The translations under genes and the position numbers were made by a program. A stretch of DNA of 64,000 nt, taken from Dendrophyllia cribrosa. Taxonomy: Eukaryota > Cnidaria > Anthozoa > Scleractinia > Dendrophylliidae. Positions within the stretch are counted from its first letter, which is position 1. Each line of letters opens with the position of its first letter. This document shows, one piece after another, positions 1 through 10,470 of this stretch. The DNA lies in NCBI GenBank assembly GCA_024195265.1, contig JAJLRJ010000007.1, positions 9,310,828 to 9,374,827 of the forward strand, written 5' to 3'. The notes beneath the pieces were generated by a model that ran no database searches, was not told where the DNA came from, and was given only the letters and a program-made list of their open reading frames with translations.

Positions 1-498
1 CACTCCGTTGTTCACGGTTCAGCTGTTGGCCTTGGTTTCATCTCTGCGGGCTTATCATCTGCAACCTTGGCAACAGCCTTGACAGGAGTTGGAATTATCG
101 CCAGCCCTACACTAGCTGGCGTCGCTGCTGTTTTAGGGTTTTCATCAGCTGGCCTTACTGCATTCAGTAAACGGATTGAAAGGAAGATCACAAAACATGA
201 AAAGATCTACACACTCGCCATTGCTGAACGAAACTCTGTCAATGACTTGGTTTCAAAGGCTCTCACGGACAAGACCATTAGTGATACAGAGTTTACAATC
301 ATACTTAGCGAGGTAGAGAAATATCACGAACTGAAAGCCTTGATTCGCTCTGGTGAAACAAAGGCTACACGAGGCAGTCAAACTCCAGCGCCTGATATAG
401 ACAAGATCAAAACCGAGCTTCGCAATGAAATCAAGCAAGAGTTTCAAAAAAAGATCAATCGTCTCACAGCTGTGTCCAAGTCAGATTTGAAAGATTAA
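1..498 (+). CDS. Viral-type membrane/coiled-coil protein, 5' truncated by window edge
   Basis: The reading frame is open from base 1, so the start lies outside the window; the first internal ATG at 67 is not the true start. The visible 165 residues have a Gly/Ala/Ser-rich hydrophobic stretch (about residues 7-48, probably two membrane helices) followed by a charged, helical, coiled-coil-like tail ending SKSDLKD. The protein at 55387-56073 on the minus strand is a clear homologue: both share KHEKIYTLA, RNSVN-LVSKAL, ISDTEFTII and EFQKKI at matching positions. The next downstream gene starts 66 bp later on the same strand. I do not recognise a named family. The pairing with virus-like genes at both window ends implies a structural or membrane-remodelling viral protein, which is inference. 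Confidence 0.75.
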   Translation, partial: HSVVHGSAVGLGFISAGLSSATLATALTGVGIIASPTLAGVAAVLGFSSAGLTAFSKRIERKITKHEKIYTLAIAERNSVNDLVSKALTDKTISDTEFTIILSEVEKYHELKALIRSGETKATRGSQTPAPDIDKIKTELRNEIKQEFQKKINRLTAVSKSDLKD

Positions 499-540
499 AC
501 TCAGGTTTTAATCTACAAATCTTGAAGGAAAAATCCTGAA

Positions 541-564
541 AAATATAAACCACTATATATAACA
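541..564 (+). promoter_or_regulatory. TATA-like viral promoter before the 565 start
   Basis: The motif ACTATATATAAC (552-562) ends 2-3 nt before the ATG at 565. It matches the TATATA elements that sit just upstream of most other viral starts in this window. Confidence 0.55.
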
Positions 565-936
565 ATGCCTACTCTCAAAGAAATAATTGCCCTTCTCCAG
601 GAGGCAAATAAAAGATACGATGGGTTATATCAGAAGCATAAAGAGTTAAAGATCAGCTACAGCTGTCTTTATCAAGAATATATGACACTGCGAAACAGAC
701 TGCTTTGCCAGGACTGCAAAACACGGTGTGAAGAAGAGGAAGAAGGCAGCTGCACCGAAGCGCTCCCTAAATACCGAAGCGCCCCCCAAAAAAATTTTTC
801 AAAAAATAAATTCCGAAGCGCCCCATTTTTATTTTTTCAAAAAAATAAATTCCGAACCGCCCCAGAAAAACTTTTTTCAACAAAGTTGGGGCGCTTCGGT
901 ATTTTGGGGGCGCTTCGGTATGTTCGAGAAGTTTAG
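565..936 (+). CDS. Small Cys-containing helical protein with a repeat-derived tail
   Basis: The start is supported by the TATA-like motif immediately upstream. Residues 1-60 are helical and rich in Lys, Leu and Tyr, with a CxxC-type cluster (LLCQDCKTRC) near residue 50, followed by an acidic run. From about residue 64 the frame runs through tandem copies of a short repeat that encodes K-x-R-S-A-P units, so the C-terminal half is probably repeat sequence rather than conserved protein. The right-hand viral block has no obvious counterpart between its membrane protein and its VLTF3-like gene. Function is unknown. Confidence 0.5.
   Translation: MPTLKEIIALLQEANKRYDGLYQKHKELKISYSCLYQEYMTLRNRLLCQDCKTRCEEEEEGSCTEALPKYRSAPQKNFSKNKFRSAPFLFFQKNKFRTAPEKLFSTKLGRFGILGALRYVREV
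755..920. repeat. Direct and inverted CCGAAGCGCCCC repeats
   Basis: Four direct copies of CCGAAGCGC(C) begin near 755, 774, 813 and 852. They are followed by two inverted copies (GGGGCGCTTCGG) near 888 and 907. A/T-rich spacers containing TTTTTCAAAAAAATAAATT-like sequence separate them. The inverted pairs could fold into GC-rich stems with AT-rich loops. Confidence 0.8.
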
Positions 937-964
937 TTCCCCAATTAAACATTTGTAATTTTCT

Positions 965-974
965 AAATATAAAC
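965..974 (+). promoter_or_regulatory. TATA-like viral promoter before VLTF3-like gene (left)
   Basis: AAATATAAAC abuts the ATG at 975, the same arrangement as CCATATAAAC before 53797. Confidence 0.45.
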
Positions 975-1916
975 ATGACGGGGCTTAGAGACACTGAAGT
1001 TTATAAGCGCTTCAACGCGCAACTGTCTATCATTAGGCGTATGGATGAAAAGAAAAAAACGAGACACAACTCTCTGTCTTGGATATTCAGCATAAACAAG
1101 TCATGCTACGTTCACTCACTGGCAGCGACTATACAACCGAACTTCACCGATCACAACTACCAGAGAAGCTCCAAATCATCTTCGAAGCTCTTAGTTCTAC
1201 AGCAAAACAGGAGTTTATCCAACAATACAACGATATAAGGTTTGTTATCACTTTAAATAGAACAAACAAAGGGCTAAAATCATGTCTTGAATGTGGTGGC
1301 TCATTTTCGCTCGTGTGTGAATCCACAGAACTTGTCTGCACAAAATGCCGCGCATTGAAGTATTAGACGGAGCTGCCTTTTCTCATAAAGACCTTTACAA
1401 CAAAGGAAATATGAAAGTTAAAATACGATGTACAAGAAATTATAATTTTAAATATCGGCTTGATCAGTTACTCGGAAATAACTCTTTGGAATACATAAGC
1501 GGCAGTGAAAAGGTTTTATTAGAAATACGGAAAGAAATGGCAAAAGAAAATATTCTTCCAGCATTTTTAACAATAAATGTTCTGCGAAATATTCTTAAAA
1601 AAATAAAACGAAGTTATTTTTATAAACACACTTCTCTATTGTTGAGCTTTATTTGGGGGAACCCCCTCCGAGATTAACCGATGACGAAATTAAGCAAATT
1701 AACTCTGTTTACTCAAGCATAAAATATTATCTACCAAACAATATTTCTTATAATTTCGTAATTCATGAAATCTTGGCCCTAATTTAACCAGAAGGGCTAA
1801 GAAAACACAAAATCTTATCTTACATAAGTCTTCCGAAGCCAGCTACAAATCTAACGAACGAATGGTATTGGCAAGCAGCCATTAATGCCGCGGGCATTAA
1901 TCATATTGTTGCGTAA
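975..1916 (+). pseudogene. VLTF3-like late transcription factor, broken by frameshifts and a stop
   Basis: Coding similarity passes through successive frames: 975 to about 1075, 1079-1366, 1345-1677, then a further frame to a stop at 1786-1788, and finally recognisable residues up to a stop at 1914-1916. Features include a zinc-ribbon-like CLECGG...CTKC (about 1290-1350), the block TRNYNFKYRLDQLL, and LTDDEIKQIN...YYLPNNIS...FVIHEILALI near the end. The minus-strand gene at 54616-55347 aligns with all of these blocks. The arrangement of a zinc ribbon, an aromatic/His block and a C-terminal helical domain suits the poxvirus-type VLTF3 family found in nucleocytoviruses and PLVs. That assignment comes from pattern memory. 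At least three frame changes and one stop make it non-functional. Confidence 0.65.
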
Positions 1917-1943
1917 GTAAACTATAATCTTGCTCAAACTTAT

Positions 1944-3047
1944 TCAGTAGAAAACCTTCCATGTGTTCTCTTTCATCGTCGATGTTTGGAACTGCTTCCT
2001 CTGACTTCGGTTGGTTGTCCTCTTCAAAGGCAAAATCAGTAAGTTTTTTTTAAGTTTTGATAAATTATTGTGAAAGCACTCGACCGACCTTTGAATGTTG
2101 CTCAAAAAATTCGGTTGCTTTCTTGCCTGAATTTCAGTTATATCCAGCAGCTTCCAGGCGAACACTGCCTCAGGTTTTGGACTTGCTGAACCCTGATTTG
2201 AAAACGCTTTTTGCATAGAGACAAAACGCAAAAACCCCTCGTCTTCGTCCTGTTTTCTAAACGACATTCTTATACTGCCGTAAGAACACCAGATATTTTT
2301 CTCCGCGATGGAGCTCATAATCCTCTTAAACAAAAGGATTTGTGTTGTTGTTTTAAGTGAACCAAGGTCGATGATTTCGTTTTGATTTCTGGTTATTTTC
2401 TGTTTGCTAAATAGATAACAAACACCCCACGCGAGTGTTGTGTTGCCCTTTGTTTTATATTTGTTTTCTCCGTTTAAAAACTGATTGTAGGCCAAACTCG
2501 GCTCTAGCTGCTTTAAAGAGCACATTCTTAAGTAAGCGTCGACAAACAGACCATTGTTTACCATATCCCCACTAAAAGCAAGGCCTGTTTGTATCTGGGT
2601 GCTATAATAATTAGGAATTCTACTCATAGCTATTTTCCTCTTGAACGGACATTTAAATTCTAACAAAACTAAGGTGTTATCTTTGTCTAAATAATATCCG
2701 TCTGGACTGCAAGTGACCTTTCGATAAAGCGGATGATCTCTTGCTAGATTAAGAGAGATACTGTGACCAAAAACGGAAACAGAGTGTTTTTGCTCAAAAT
2801 ACTTGCGTACAAGCTGCTCGAACAGAGTGCCTAAGGTACAAGCCGCATTGTTTAGCATATCTGTTGGTTGTATTTTCTTTAAGAGCAAGCTTTGTCGTGT
2901 TTCAAACGGCGAAGTTCCTGTCAAGGCAGAGATCTCTGATGCACCGATGGTGTTTTGTCTAGCTCTTACCCAGTCGGCGCTCTTTTGTTTCAGACCAGTG
3001 TTCCTCGATTTAAGAAAGTTCACGAACACTTGAGCAGTCGTCATCAT
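1944..3047 (-). CDS. YqaJ/lambda-exonuclease-family viral recombination nuclease
   Basis: The family is made of 5'-3' alkaline exonucleases of the PD-(D/E)XK fold used in viral recombination and replication. The sequence shows WVRARQNTIGASEISALTG near the N-terminus, the typical R-xx-x-GASE motif, then CSPDGYY and LLEFKCP about 15 residues later, which supply the catalytic D...E-x-K. The ATG at 3045-3047 is preferred to an upstream frame extension because a TTTGTATATCA motif precedes it directly. The gene is about 367 codons, uninterrupted, convergent with the VLTF3-like gene and overlapping the zinc-finger gene upstream by 4 bp. No equivalent was found in the right-hand viral block. The residues after about 300 are lysine-rich and not recognisable. 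Confidence 0.8.
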   Translation of the reverse strand: MMTTAQVFVNFLKSRNTGLKQKSADWVRARQNTIGASEISALTGTSPFETRQSLLLKKIQPTDMLNNAACTLGTLFEQLVRKYFEQKHSVSVFGHSISLNLARDHPLYRKVTCSPDGYYLDKDNTLVLLEFKCPFKRKIAMSRIPNYYSTQIQTGLAFSGDMVNNGLFVDAYLRMCSLKQLEPSLAYNQFLNGENKYKTKGNTTLAWGVCYLFSKQKITRNQNEIIDLGSLKTTTQILLFKRIMSSIAEKNIWCSYGSIRMSFRKQDEDEGFLRFVSMQKAFSNQGSASPKPEAVFAWKLLDITEIQARKQPNFLSNIQRSVECFHNNLSKLKKNLLILPLKRTTNRSQRKQFQTSTMKENTWKVFY

Positions 3048-3457
3048 TGATATACAAAGGGTATACATTTCTTCAATTGGTAATATCCACTCAACTCAGT
3101 TTGAAACATTGTGAGTGGTGTCTTACCATTGATATAATCCGAAACAAAGCTTAAATCACGGATCCTGTGTAAAGGATCAAGAGCCTCTAAGCTTTTATTT
3201 TTCGGAGGAGTTTTAAGATGTCCTTGCTCTTGTTCGTCAAGCCATGCATTCAACTCGTGCCAGCTGACATTTGACTTGGCAAAAACTTCTCGAATATCCA
3301 TCGGGGGTGTCGTCAAACCCACCTCATGCTCTGAAAGAATTAGAAAGTTTCTTTTAAAACGCGGACAACCATTTTGTCTGTGTCTGTAAAACGTTTGCTT
3401 TGACACTCCTCGATTGCAACTGGGGCAAATCACTTTCGGACGAGCTCTGTTTACCAT
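3044..3457 (-). CDS. Viral zinc-finger protein (CPSCNRGVSK type)
   Basis: The ATG at 3457 is chosen because TTGTATATACAGCA lies immediately upstream; the in-frame extension to 3493 would run across that promoter. The N-terminal motif CPSCNRGVSKQTFYRHRQNG, followed by C, reads as a C-x2-C...H-x4-C zinc finger (about residues 10-32). The right-hand viral block has the same module at 53797-54195 (CPGCNRAVSKPTFYKHLKNG). The remaining ~105 residues are charged and not recognised. The gene abuts and slightly overlaps the YqaJ nuclease on the same strand, suggesting co-transcription. A nucleic-acid-binding role is inferred from the finger only. Confidence 0.65.
   Translation of the reverse strand: MVNRARPKVICPSCNRGVSKQTFYRHRQNGCPRFKRNFLILSEHEVGLTTPPMDIREVFAKSNVSWHELNAWLDEQEQGHLKTPPKNKSLEALDPLHRIRDLSFVSDYINGKTPLTMFQTELSGYYQLKKCIPFVYQ
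3048..3059 (-). promoter_or_regulatory. TATA-like promoter before YqaJ gene
   Basis: On the minus strand CTTTGTATATCA runs straight into the ATG at 3047. It lies inside the 3' end of the upstream zinc-finger gene. Confidence 0.5.
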
Positions 3458-3472
3458 TGCTGTATATACAAA
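3458..3472 (-). promoter_or_regulatory. TATA-like promoter before left zinc-finger gene
   Basis: Minus-strand TTGTATATACAGCA leads directly into the ATG at 3457. A second TTTGTATAC lies a few bases further upstream. Confidence 0.5.
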
Positions 3473-3637
3473 GTATACAAAGGGGGTATGCATTTCTTCA
3501 ATTAGCTATGCCCAACCCTCAAGTGCTCCATAGGGCTTCGTTTGGGTGGATGGTGGCCTCCTTGGCAGTTATGTTTTGGTTGCTCTAAACGGTTGTTGCC
3601 CTGACGAGTTTTTGCGCTGTGGTAGAAGGACGAGCCT

Positions 3638-3826
3638 GAGTAGATGGAGAGGGCACGTTCTGGCAAGCATTTTTAGGGTGTCGCAGGCACATATAGAACA
3701 TTAAATGATTTTTAGGGCCCAGGGCCGACTGAAAGGAGGTCCTGGGCCTATTAATCATTTAATGTTCTATATGTGCCTGCGACAGCCTAAAAATGCTGGC
3801 CCAGAACGTGCCCTCTCCATCTACTC
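3638..3826. repeat. 189-bp extended hairpin at the edge of the left viral block
   Basis: Arms 3638-3724 and about 3741-3826 are inverted complements with few mismatches. The outer tips read GAGTAGATGGAGAGGGCACG and its complement, and the loop is about 17-20 nt. The left arm begins about 180 bp beyond the outermost viral gene. The right arm ends within a few bases of where tandem-unit copy 1 begins (TGTATTTAATGATG). It may be a viral end, a foldback MITE or a recombination scar. Confidence 0.85.
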
Positions 3827-4522
3827 TGTATTTAATGATGCAGTTTGAAAAGCTATATCAAATACTCGAAGGAGTGTTTCATCGGGTATCCAAACACCTC
3901 CAAGTGGGTTAAAAGAAAAACTCGACTGTGCCTCGTTTTTTGCAATCCACTTCTCGGTGTTTGGAAATCCCAATAAAACACTCTTCCTCGTGTTTCATAT
4001 ATTACATCAAACTTAAAAATCGTCCTTAGTGGCTTTTCAATTGAATTACTTTTTCGTGACGTTTTCGGATTTTGTTTCTTTTTGTTCTTGGTGTTCTTGC
4101 TTGTTCAAATGAATGCATTGAAAAGAGTATTCGTAAACAAACGAACAGTCGATATGGACACACCTTTCGTATATATGCATAATGGCATACGTTGAATTAA
4201 CTCCACTACACTGTACGCCGGATGTATATATATATGTAGGGGTTTAGTTTTGGGAGACAACAAAGCTCAAAGTACGAAAAAAAATCGGTAGTGTAGCGGT
4301 TCTACTCGGTTGTTCAACAACGTGATTTCTGATCTGTATTCTTTAATTAGTCTACTTATGCTAAGAAAAATAATTCAGATTGCTGTTAGTTTTCTATCTT
4401 GTTTCCTACAGTTGGCCTTCATCTCATGCTCAATGCCAGACAAAATCTTATTTAAAAAAAATTAAAAACAAACTCAGTGTATCTGATTCTACATTGTGAA
4501 TCTTCGATTACGGAGTAGTTAC

Positions 4523-4687
4523 CATGGGCGTAGCCAGGACTTTTTCAGAGGTACGCACAATCACCAAATCTTCACATAAATTTTCAGCTAGGTCCTATAC
4601 TTTTTTTTAATTTTTACTTATTTTTTCGTCTTTTTCAGGTACGCACGTGCGTACGTGCGTACGTGCGTACAGGTAGCTACGCCCCTG
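4523..4687. mobile_element. 165-bp MITE, hAT-like ends (CAKGGGCGTAGC)
   Basis: The ends are CATGGGCGTAGCCA and the complement of CAGGGGCGTAGCTAC. GTTAC is duplicated on both sides (4518-4522, 4688-4692). The copy-2 locus near 26545 is an empty site reading GTAGTTACACTACTAG. It contains a TACGTGCG tandem run at 4650-4672. Confidence 0.8.
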
Positions 4688-5545
4688 GTTACACTACTAG
4701 GTATACTTCGAATTCTTAATTTCTTATGTACGTTTAAAGCCCGATTTCACTACTCGTATAATTCTTGTTAAAGGTTAATAAATCGGAAAATACATACAAA
4801 TTAAATTTAATAATTTGATCGAACTGGCACTTTAAATAGTAATGAAAATCACATCAGTTAAAGGATTAACATTTTACCTTCATGACAAAAGGTTCTTTTC
4901 TTGTGCTGTACCGCTTGAAACACCAAGTGACCAGATGGACGCGTTTTCTCTGAAACCTACTGAAGATTTGAAGCTGTGTCTCGCAATTTATGGGTTTTTG
5001 CATTGCCATGGAAAATAATTGATTGAAAGTTGAGTTGAATTAGAGCACTATCAATTTCCTTAATTGCTGCAGACAATGTTTTTATCCTAGATTGCTGAAG
5101 CTACGGCAAAACACTACTGTTTTTCGATGTTTTACAGAGCACGTTCAGGAAAAAGGCCACTGATATCCCATTTCAGGCTAACACTAATTTGGCGGCGCAT
5201 AAAGACTCAAAAATTAGCATAGGCAATATCACACTATAAATCAATGCTCACAGCATAAAATCGGCGCAACAACCACACTCTATATCCTGCTCTATACTAA
5301 TTTAAGGGTTTTTTTTTTAAATGTCCTTTTCCGCTAGGATCATGTTTTTGTATATCCTGGATTGTTGAAGGGCCGTGAGACGAATTTTGAGAGAAAACAA
5401 ACATGTACTGTTTAGGCGGTATGAGCGGATAAGCATTACTGCCAGCATTGTTTTTATCCTAGACTGCTGAAGCTGCGGAAAAATAAAGGCTTCCTGCTGT
5501 TTTGTAAAGCACGTTCGCCTTCAGGATAAGAAAGTTCATTCACGA

Positions 5546-5581
5546 GGGGGCGGGGGGAGGGGGGGGGGGGGGGGGGGGGGG
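5546..5581 (+). repeat. Poly-G tract
   Basis: This is a nearly pure G run of about 30 bases after GAGGGGGCGGGGGGAGG. It is prone to length error in assembly and could form G-quadruplex structure. Confidence 0.9.
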
Positions 5582-5770
5582 GTACTCCCACATGTAAGAT
5601 ATGGTATGTGCCGCGGGATCTCAGTCCTTAAATAATGAATCCTTTTTGGTATTGTGATCCTTGTATAGGGTTCCTTCAAATTGTATTAGTTAAAATGTAA
5701 TACCCAAACGCCCAGCTAGACGACAAACGATATGGTCTGTTAAAACTGAACTATCCTTTTAAAGTATTAA

Positions 5771-7906
5771 AGGAGAAGTTCACTCCAGAACGCACTCTTT
5801 TTTTCTTTCCACCAATAAAAAGTACATATAGAGATAGGATGCTGACCAAAGTTTCAGCTTCTAAAGAGCTTCCAATCCCAATTAAATCCTTGTCCAAAGT
5901 AGCCCAAAAATCGTTTTGAATGCCGCCATTTTTTAACCATATTTAGCAGCCTGGCCTTGAAATGTGACGTCATTCCGTCCAACTTAAAGTGACTCGTTTT
6001 GTTTACTATAGGTGGTTTTCATGTTACGTCATCGCCGCCATGCTGGTGGACATAAACAATAATTCTCTCATTAGCTCCTTTTGTTCGTCCACCAGCATTT
6101 GTTCGTTTCACTATTGTTATCTATGTCTCTAGAGATTGGTTGCAAACCACCTATACTGAAATCATGGATTAAGAGGGTTATCAAGGGTCCTGGCCGCATT
6201 TCACGAAATTCACCGGAATTTTTCTGGCCTTTAATAATTTATGTTTCAGCCCAAAGTTTCTCTTTTCTCGAAACAGAATGAGTTATTTTATATCGACCGG
6301 ATTTTTTTTTTTACCACATCACAGCACCGAACCGGCAACCCGGTTTTCAAGAAAATAATTCTTTACTCCTTAACAAAACAAAGGAAAACTTTTGAGACGG
6401 GGAAGGAAAAGGTAAATAAATTCAATTAAACTTAATCTAGCTTTCAACGACGTTTGTAGCGATTATATGAAAGTTTTCTGAACAGCGGCGCAAGTAGGTA
6501 AAGACTGAAATTGTGTCGTTCGAGTCATGAATTTTATTTGGGTTCGGGGATTTTTTTTATATACGGTCGGATTTGTGGGAGTAAGTTGACTGTGAATTAA
6601 ACTGAACAACAATTTGTAATCAATTTTTTTTGTACAAGTACAATTCCTTCCCAGCCGGTTGTCAAATGTACATAGTTTATTCGAACTGTTTGGAATTTCA
6701 GTGTTTTCCTGTTTCGCTTCCCAGTGTTTTTGTTGTAACGTAAATAACAGGAATCACAACATTCAGCAGTGACTTAGTTTGAAAGAAAACTCCACTAGCA
6801 AACTGAACATAGAAATATATTTCTTCCAATAATATCCGTTTCACATCAGTCTCAATGAAGTAGTCTTTGTGGTTATTATTTTCAGTGCGTGTTAAAATAT
6901 TTTGACTATGCCTCTATGCAAATTTTGCGTTGAAACGCGACACGCACGCTGCTATGCAGTTTTTTTTAGCTATTTCTGTCAAATGATAAATTTGGTAATA
7001 CATGTGCACATTTAGCTTATTCCCGTTTGCGAAATATATTACGAGAATCAAAAGACTTCCATCATCACCTTATCGACGAAATTTGCTTTAGAATCGTTAT
7101 CAATCCTTATTAATTCAATAACAGGAATCGGAATAAAATAAAAACGTCGGAAAGCGTTGGCGATGCATGCTAATTTCAGAAAAAAAAAAAACGTTTAAAA
7201 GCTTGTGAAAGAAGAAATTGATTTGAAACATCTCTCACCTCATTCTGTACCGAAGACCTAAACAAATCGATCTGTGTATAAAAAAACGCCGAAGCAAAAT
7301 AAATATAAAATTAATCGGCTTGAGAAACTATTTCAGTCCTTTCCAGTCTGTGCCGGTGTTAAATCTCACATCTCTTCAAAGCCCCTTATAAGCCGGATAC
7401 ATTTCTATTGAATTTACCTTTTCCTTTCCCATCTCTAATGTTTTCTTCTTCTTCTGTGTGTCTGCGATAGAGCGAAGAATTATTGTCTGATAAAGATCGT
7501 ACGATGCTGCGATTGTTAAAAAACTCGGGCCCGTATAAAATCTCAGGAAGATAACTCATACTCTTTCTAGAAAAGAAACTTTGGGCCTTAACGTGCAGAA
7601 AAATTCTGGTGAATTTCGAGAAATGTGGCCGGGACGCTTGACAACCCTCTTAATCCATGATTTCAGTATAGTAAACAAAACGAGTCACTTCAAGTTGGAC
7701 GGAATGACGTCACATTTCAAGGCCAGGCTGCTAAATATGGTTAAAAAATGGCGGCGTTCAAAATGATTTTTGGGCTACTTTGTACAAGGATTTAATTGGG
7801 ATTGGAAGCTCTTTAGAAGCTGAAACTTTGCTCAGCATCCTATCTCTATATGTACTTTTTATTAGTGGAAAGAAAAAAAGAGTGCCTTCTGGAGTGAACT
7901 TCTCCT
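5771..7906. mobile_element. TTAA-flanked transposon with long (~330 bp) terminal inverted repeats
   Basis: TTAA occurs on both sides (5767-5770 and 7907-7910). The ends AGGAGAAGTTCACTCCAGAA and its complement continue as inverted repeats for more than 300 bp, interrupted on the left by a small MITE. The TTAA duplication is characteristic of piggyBac-type elements. No transposase is readable inside. The interior 6400-7500 is AT-rich and without recognisable genes, so this is a non-autonomous copy. Confidence 0.85.
6011..6151. mobile_element. 141-bp MITE nested in the TTAA element
   Basis: The ends are GGTGGTTTTCATG and GTTGCAAACCACC, flanked by TATA on both sides. The opposite inverted-repeat arm near 7665 is uninterrupted (GTTTACTATACTGAAATC, read on the minus strand), giving an empty-site comparison. 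Confidence 0.8.
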
Positions 7907-8090
7907 TTAACAAAGCAATTTAAAATAACGTTAGTTTGTTTTACCGTGCGCGGGTAAGCTTCATAGTATTCTGTCTTTGATGCTAAACTTCCCATGTACA
8001 GCAAAGAAATAAAAACGACCTGTTCACATAATTTTGAGTTATCAGTATCTGAATTTTCGATTTTCTACCCTTCGCGGCACACACCTATCC

Positions 8091-8120
8091 TATATTGACG
8101 GGAGTACTCCCGTCAATATA
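8091..8120. repeat. Perfect 30-bp palindrome
   Basis: The sequence is symmetrical about GGAGTACTCC with outer TATATTGAC arms. It is identical in copy 2 at 31741-31770. Confidence 0.9.
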
Positions 8121-9384
8121 CATAATATGGCGTATTAAAACATATAGCAAAAATATTGCTATCACGGATTGTTGGAGGGTGGTGAGTTCGAACTTTTTGT
8201 GAACAAAGACGCCGCGCAGCCTGGTGTTTGCTTTCTACATAACTAACGAGATTTATGATTATGGACTCTGTCCCACTGCGAAACTGTACGATATATCGAT
8301 AAACATTAAAAAGCTGTTACTATCGTCACCGTTAACTCAACCAGCCGAAAGCTGTTTAACTGCTGGTCCCTCGGACGCTTGTTTATCTGTAGTCGGCAGG
8401 GCCGGATTATCGGAGGGTCCAAAATAGGCCGCTTATAAAATCCCGCTTCTTACCGTTTTACCCTTCCCCAGCCGTTAAAATATTGCGCGCCAAGCAGATC
8501 CCCGGCCTCTCGGCCCTGGCTAGGTTCTTTGACGCGAGATAAAAAGAATATTTCTCTTTTTATTCCGCTAGCTTTCTAACGTCAGGTTTTCTTGTCAGCA
8601 TAAATTTCAATACTCTCCTGCTTGCCACTTCTCGCCAAGGTATTTTTGCTCTGTTATGGGGAAAATTCATAATACCACGCACCCAGCATCCCGTCCCTAC
8701 CCACATCCCGTAAAATAAAATTCTAGGGCAATTACACTAGTCATTTCCCGTTTCGTTGAAGCACGTACAGGAAAAATTGTGTCAGAAGCCATTTCAACCT
8801 GAATTGCATTTAATGTTGGTAATTTGTACCTGTCAGTCAGACGTATATACACTAACTTCCTACTTTGCTCAATCGGGTAAAACTATAACCTCAATAACAG
8901 AGTTTATTTCCGTTTTGAAAAGGGGAAGTTGACGTGTCTGAAATCGAAATGATTCACTGATCCGTAACCTACCCACCGAGACTCAACTTTCAATTTCCAG
9001 ATCGCTGACGAAGACGTATAGACAGCTGTGCTAGAAACTACTTTCAAATACCAAATAGATGATCGAGTATTTTTTTACATTTTGCTTTCGTGCACTGAAA
9101 CACGGGAAAGTGATACACTTCATGCCAGTCGTCCCTTTCAGACAGTCATGATAACCCTTACTTCCTGATCTAAAATTATCGCACCAGTAAATTATTACTA
9201 AACCCCATCATAGTTATAACAAGGCCTCGTAAATTTCTTCTCTGACAATTCTTATTCGATCCGTATTATTTACTGACCAATCTACGAGAAAAGCGTTTAG
9301 AACATTAAAAGAATCAGCATGTTTCAAAACACTTGTGACTATCATAACTTATGGCCCGTTTATATGGTCTCGGGTACCCAAGAC

Positions 9385-9430
9385 AACCCTACCCCCCCCC
9401 CCTACCCCCCTACCCCCCCCCCCCCCCCGA
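9385..9430 (+). repeat. C-rich tract (C-runs broken by TA)
   Basis: Runs of C are separated by TA between ACAACCCTA and GAGATAACTTTGTCGA. The copy-2 equivalent at 33090-33147 has extra C/TA units, so the length is unstable. Confidence 0.9.
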
Positions 9431-9772
9431 GATAACTTTGTCGAATGTTTATATGAGAAATGTTGTCCCTGCTGTCCGAGTCAAAGTTGACCCTACTTAA
9501 ATATTGACAACGCTGCATAAATATTCAAATCTAAATACAACTATCGTATACTTGTTCTTTTGACTTTGTTTCATTCATTCGATCACTGTGGGCTTTTCTG
9601 ATTTACATTTTACTTTGCTTAATGCGAATTTGTGTTCTTAAACCTAAAAACTTGGCTTTCCGTGACACGCGACAACAACAACATTTCGCTTTATTTGCAT
9701 GACTGTAAATTTTACAATATTGCAAAAGCTTACCGGCTAACTAACAAAAGGAAAGAAAACAAAAGTGGATAA

Positions 9773-10470
9773 TTAAATTACATTGGTGACAAGTTTATCT
9801 CGAGAATTAAAACTAGATGAAATAAATTTAATTAATTGCATGTTTAGAAAGTAAATGGAAGAATTCATTAATTCTATGATCAATTCAGTTACAGGTAAAT
9901 GGCTAATATTTGGTATAAAAGTTTGTATTTTATTGTAAAAATTATCTCTTATTGTTGCGTATTTTGAACAATAGAAAAGAAAATGGATTTCGTCTTCGAT
10001 TTCATTTGAACCACAAACTGGGCAAAGCCTTTTGTCTCTTGGAATTTTGTTGTATCTGCCCAGTTCGATCATAAGTTTATGGTTACTTATACGTAATTTA
10101 GTTAATGCCCTCCTATCAGATGCTCGTCTAGTCAGGCCTAGATAATTTGAGGGGGTATATTCGTTCTTGAAAATGTTATAAAATTCTAGTTTTTGAGAAT
10201 GCTGAAGTAAATGTTGCCAATAAGAAATATATTTCTGTTTCATTAAATTTTTACAGTGTTTGACTTCAGCGGTGTTTAATAAATCGAGGTTAAAATTTCT
10301 GAAATTAAAATATTCGGATATCTTCATAAGATTAGAGTGAAAGCTAATTTTACCATTCGAGTGAAGATCTAATGATATTAAGAAAGATTGTTTAACAAAA
10401 GAGTCTTGGGGTTTATTTTGAAGGTATATATGAGAAAAAGTTGTCTCGCCTGCCAGGGTTGTCCTACCTG
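9773..10470 (-). pseudogene. Non-LTR retrotransposon ORF2 C-terminal fragment (copy 1)
   Basis: The minus-strand frame contains RRASDRRALTKLRISNHKLM, then CPVCGSNEIEDEIHFLFYC. This is a C-x2-C...H...C motif of the kind found at the C-terminus of LINE ORF2 proteins after the reverse transcriptase. No reverse transcriptase core is present. Upstream on the minus strand the frame runs into a poly-G tract, so the first ~30 residues are low complexity. A copy lies at 33501-34190. The EYFNFRNFNLDLL segment (10260-10465) is repeated at 10870-11065. Confidence 0.65.

Noticed and set aside
8224..8427. 67-codon frame repeated at 31921-32124
   Set aside because: Present in both units only because the units are duplicated; no motif and no start context.
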